Source: Methylobacter sp. (GTDB taxonomy: Bacteria > Pseudomonadota > Gammaproteobacteria > Methylococcales > Methylomonadaceae). Taken from it: a stretch of DNA of 64,000 nucleotides. Positions within the stretch are counted from its first letter, which is position 1, and each line of letters starts with the position of its first letter. The notes under the pieces were generated by a model, which saw nothing but the letters and a program-made list of their open reading frames with translations, had not been told where the DNA came from and did no database searches. Location: positions 1-64,000 of the forward strand of contig JAUXXQ010000148.1 in the NCBI GenBank assembly GCA_030684815.1. Direction: 5' to 3'. Both the position numbers and the translations under genes were made by a program. Of this stretch, positions 62,101-64,000 are shown piece by piece.

Positions 62101-62630
62101 AAATCGACAATCGAGCCCCTGACCGCAAATTCGCCGTGCTGGTAAACCTGCGCCACACAGTGATAGCCGACGCTTTCCAGCTTGAGACGGTTCAGCTCCA
62201 AATTAAAATCATCGCCGACCTTAACCGCAAAGCTGTTGGCCAACACATGCTCGCGGGGCGCCAGCCGTTGCATCAACGTCGTCACCGAAACCACCAGCGC
62301 GCCGCGTTTCACCTGCGGCAACAAAGCCAGCGTTTTCAGCCGTTCCGAAATAATTTCCGGCAGCGGCGAGAACACATCGTAAGGCAGCGTTTCCCAATCG
62401 GGAAAATGCAAAATCGGGTGCGCGCCCTGCAAAAAGAACGACAACTCATGCTCCAGCCGCAAAGCCGTCTGCGTATCCGGCGTGACAATCACAAACAGGC
62501 AATTTTGATTTTTAATCGCCGACGCCAGCGCCAGCGAATCGCCGCAGCCGGAAAGCCCCGTCCAGGCCAGCGTTTGATCATGTTGTTGCGGAATTTTAGG
62601 GGAGAAAATCAGAGTGTGTTGATGAGCCAT
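59169..62630 (-). CDS. mfd: Transcription-repair coupling factor Mfd
   Basis: 1153 residues, full length. The N-terminal UvrB-homology part (PILHFPDWETLPYDVFSPLP, RGSIVDLFPMGSKVPYRIEL), RNA-polymerase interaction domain (GSPVVHQEHGVGRYLGLQTL onward), RecG-like translocase with GDVGFGKTEVSMRAAFIAVQ, DEEH box VIDEEHRFGVTQKE, TATPIPRTLN and QLRGRVGRSHHRAYAYF, and the C-terminal inhibitory domain. It removes RNA polymerase stalled at lesions and recruits UvrA. Confidence 0.97.
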   Translation of the reverse strand: MAHQHTLIFSPKIPQQHDQTLAWTGLSGCGDSLALASAIKNQNCLFVIVTPDTQTALRLEHELSFFLQGAHPILHFPDWETLPYDVFSPLPEIISERLKTLALLPQVKRGALVVSVTTLMQRLAPREHVLANSFAVKVGDDFNLELNRLKLESVGYHCVAQVYQHGEFAVRGSIVDLFPMGSKVPYRIELFDEEIESIRTFDPDTQRSLDKIGQIQLFPAREFPFTDDAIKHFRQAFRDAFPETSPKNHFYLDVSKGITPGGIEYYLPLFVDFMASLFDYLPPSATLVMADSFEATSQAFYAEAEDRFQQRKYDVDRPLLKPELLFLSADELAQRTGAFARIRLSSAADGVVFDCQPLLNVTIDAKLEQPAQALQQFVDSFAGKILFVAESAGRREALIDKLRQYKINARPVENWDKFLQSELSPCILVAPMDQGLCLTSPAIAIITESLLSGEKVQQRRRRRKSGAHELENIVNNLNELTVGSPVVHQEHGVGRYLGLQTLQIGGIASEFLALEYANQDKLYVPVSSLHVIGRYTGMSEENAPLHKLGGDQWSKAKQKAIRRIRDVAAELLEIHAKRAVKQGHAFAVENVEYAAFADAFPFEETPDQQTAIEAILDDMASPHPMDRVICGDVGFGKTEVSMRAAFIAVQNGKQVAVLVPTTLLAQQHYQNFQDRFADWPVRVEVLSRFVSAKQQKEITDDLELGKVDIVIGTHKLLSKDIKYQALGLVVIDEEHRFGVTQKEHFKKLRNELDMLTLTATPIPRTLNMAMSGLRDISIIASPPPNRHAIKTFISEWIDAQIREACLREIKRGGQVFFLHNDVKSMEKMAGELQTLVPEARIEMAHGQMPERELERIMLDFYHQRFNLLLCSTIIESGIDIPSANTIIINRADKLGLAQLHQLRGRVGRSHHRAYAYFITPPKTLLSKDAVKRLEAVEASGELGAGFMLSSHDMEIRGAGELLGDDQSGQIQEIGFTLYTELLERAVSALKSGKQPELDTPMDRGPEVDLQTSALIPEDYLPDIHGRLVLYKRISNAQSKDDLRELQVEMIDRFGLFPEQVKTLFSATELKQQAEKLGIKKIEANAGGGRIIFTATPNIDAEQLILLIQTQAQLYKFDGADKLRFIQPFETTEQKLAFISGLLDKLTLKSAVKK

Positions 62631-62830
62631 TGCAGGTGAGCTACTAAAGCGGAATTAATCTAAAGATTTGGATTATATCGTATTTAAATTATTTCCTCTG
62701 CGGGAAGTTGACAATCATCCGTAATGGTCATAAATGGCGGAAAAATAACAACTTGGATTTGGTGTATACAACGATGTCTAGTATATTTCGGTTTTAATTC
62801 CCCGTGATCCGGTCTCTTTTTTACTTATTC
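62631..62830. promoter_or_regulatory. Divergent gap between mfd and a TonB-dependent receptor
   Basis: A 200-bp AT-rich divergent region. It must hold both promoters, but no boxes were assigned with confidence. No B12 box or other riboswitch core was found upstream of the receptor gene. Confidence 0.35.
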
Positions 62831-64000
62831 ATGAACAACTCCTTATTTACAGTGACCACACTCATCGCCATGGTGTGGTCGCCGGTCACATTAGCCGAAA
62901 ATAGCCTTCAGCTGCCGACTATGGTCGTTAACTCCATACAGGGATCCAGCCTTGGCAGCACACTGAATGCAACACACCTGGATGACGAAGACCTGCAGCG
63001 CTCCGGGCAGCGCGAACTATCGCAAGTATTACGAGGCACCCCCGGCCTCAGCATTGTTCAAGGCATGAAAGGTGCGCCCAGCGGCCTGAGTCTGCGCGGT
63101 GCCTCTGGAGGCATGGGATTGGTCAATATCGACGGCATTCCGCTACACGACACCATGCCTGGCGTGGTTAACCTCGACTTATTTCCCGCCGAAACTTTCG
63201 GCAGCAGCGATATTCTGCGGGGCTCCTCCGCAATGCTCGACTTTGGCCGCAGTCTGGGCGGCACAATCAACTTGCACAGCCGGGATAGCCCCACACATGG
63301 TGCCCATCTGCATGTGGAAGGCGGCAGTTTCGGCAGCTTACGCGAGAGTGCATCTGCGGACTGGGGCAATGCAGACCATTACCTGAATCTCACTGCCGGA
63401 CGCGATGACCTGTTCGACGGCACCCATTGGGCAGACCCAAAACAAGGCAATAGCGAACGCGACGATTTTCACGCCTACCAACTGGCGCTGCATCTGCACA
63501 ATCGATTTGCCGAACGCATTCAACTCGACAGCTCGGTTTATTATGTTAATAGTGAAAACGGGGTCGATAAGGCTGAATTAATCCGGCCAACCCCTGAGTA
63601 TGCGGTAGTCGACGATCCAGGCCGCTTAAAGCAGGAAACGTGGCTGACGCAGAGCACCGCTGGCATTGACTTACATCCACAATGGCATAGCGAATTGCAA
63701 CTTGGTTATACGAAACACCGCTTTAACACGGTTATAGGCGGCATTTTGCCCGGCTCTGCGCCCTATCAAATAGGCTTTGAAAATCAATTGTCGCTGGTGC
63801 GCTGGAAAAACAGCCATCCTGTTTGGCTGGATAAGCAACAAAAACGCGGTTTTCAATTCAACTGGGGAGGCGAAGGCCTGTATGAGCAAGGCTTTAGCAT
63901 CACCGGCGCAGGCGGACAGCGCGGCACCGGCAGCGGTTTTGCAAATCTGCAAGGCGATTGGGACGACTGGCAAGGTACGCTGGCGGTACGCGCCGATCAT
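62831..64000 (+). CDS. TonB-dependent outer-membrane receptor (3' end outside the window)
   Basis: 390 codons are present from the ATG at 62831 to the window edge, with no stop. Signal peptide FTVTTLIAMVWSPVTLAEN. The plug domain is clear: LQRSGQRELSQVLRGTPGLS, SGLSLRGASGGMGLVNIDGI, PAETFGSSDILRGSSAMLDF, GRSLGGTINL. Beta-barrel strands follow (HLHVEGGSFGSLRESASADW, IDLHPQWHSELQLGYTKHRF). The cargo may be a siderophore, vitamin B12 or other. With no riboswitch and no linked transport genes visible, the ligand stays open. Confidence 0.9.
   Translation, partial: MNNSLFTVTTLIAMVWSPVTLAENSLQLPTMVVNSIQGSSLGSTLNATHLDDEDLQRSGQRELSQVLRGTPGLSIVQGMKGAPSGLSLRGASGGMGLVNIDGIPLHDTMPGVVNLDLFPAETFGSSDILRGSSAMLDFGRSLGGTINLHSRDSPTHGAHLHVEGGSFGSLRESASADWGNADHYLNLTAGRDDLFDGTHWADPKQGNSERDDFHAYQLALHLHNRFAERIQLDSSVYYVNSENGVDKAELIRPTPEYAVVDDPGRLKQETWLTQSTAGIDLHPQWHSELQLGYTKHRFNTVIGGILPGSAPYQIGFENQLSLVRWKNSHPVWLDKQQKRGFQFNWGGEGLYEQGFSITGAGGQRGTGSGFANLQGDWDDWQGTLAVRADH

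Overview
The window looks like chromosome from a gammaproteobacterium, most likely a Methylococcales-type methanotroph. The evidence is gene content and order. aroQ-accB-accC, prmA, dusB-fis and purH-purD lie in the order seen in Pseudomonas and relatives, and corC-ybeY-ybeZ-miaB forms a second conserved block. A rubredoxin/rubredoxin reductase pair, two sets of late cobalamin genes, and intergenic DNA full of short palindromic repeats also fit. The assignment to methanotrophs is inference; no methane oxidation gene is present.

Layout. 1-390 is a cluster of palindromic repeats. 393-6414 encodes two large membrane sensor kinases (PhnD-like periplasmic sensor with PAS domains; CHASE with PAS). 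6794-8139 holds a 3-hydroxyisobutyrate dehydrogenase-family oxidoreductase and diacylglycerol kinase. 8182-11385 is a large exported FN3/proline-rich/FG-GAP protein. 11594-17250 is a four-gene unit: response regulator, 7TM-DISM kinase, RND/MMPL exporter and LolA-like protein. 17835-19041 holds rubredoxin and its reductase. 19114-22931 is cobalamin cluster 1 (bluB, cobT, a coupled addiction-module remnant, cobS, cobC) interrupted by hicBA. 22938-27693 holds a P1B-type ATPase with a TPC motif, a VIT-family protein, a GIY-YIG protein and dbpA. 27857-29159 is AT-rich accessory DNA with a 5'-truncated ORF and a Tyr-rich RTX protein. 29589-40223 is the conserved purD-purH-fis-dusB ... prmA ... accC-accB-aroQ block, carrying inserted toxin-antitoxin genes and a Cys-rich metal-protein pair. 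40503-46414 holds small exported proteins, a TetR/DUF4242/beta-propeller group and phhB. 46415-50526 is cobalamin cluster 2 (cobD, cobQ, cbiB, cobU). 50570-62630 holds mltB, corC-ybeY-ybeZ, miaB, a split Aer-like receptor, csiV-like and mfd. A TonB-dependent receptor runs off the right edge.

The two cobalamin clusters together cover late steps: aminopropanol-phosphate formation (CobD), amidation (CobQ), arm attachment (CbiB), cobinamide activation (CobU), lower ligand synthesis (BluB), its activation (CobT), joining (CobS) and dephosphorylation (CobC). No canonical B12-box riboswitch was seen upstream of either.

The most unusual items are: two structured elements at about 44650-44823 and 46209-46414 that end exactly at an ATGA start codon, resembling HEARO/omega-RNA elements without an IscB gene; cobD carrying an in-frame 2 x 102 bp repeat insertion and a palindromic repeat as its 3' end; a secreted protein joining 20-residue Tyr-rich repeats to RTX repeats; and a 48-residue antitoxin-like ORF translationally coupled between cobT and cobS.
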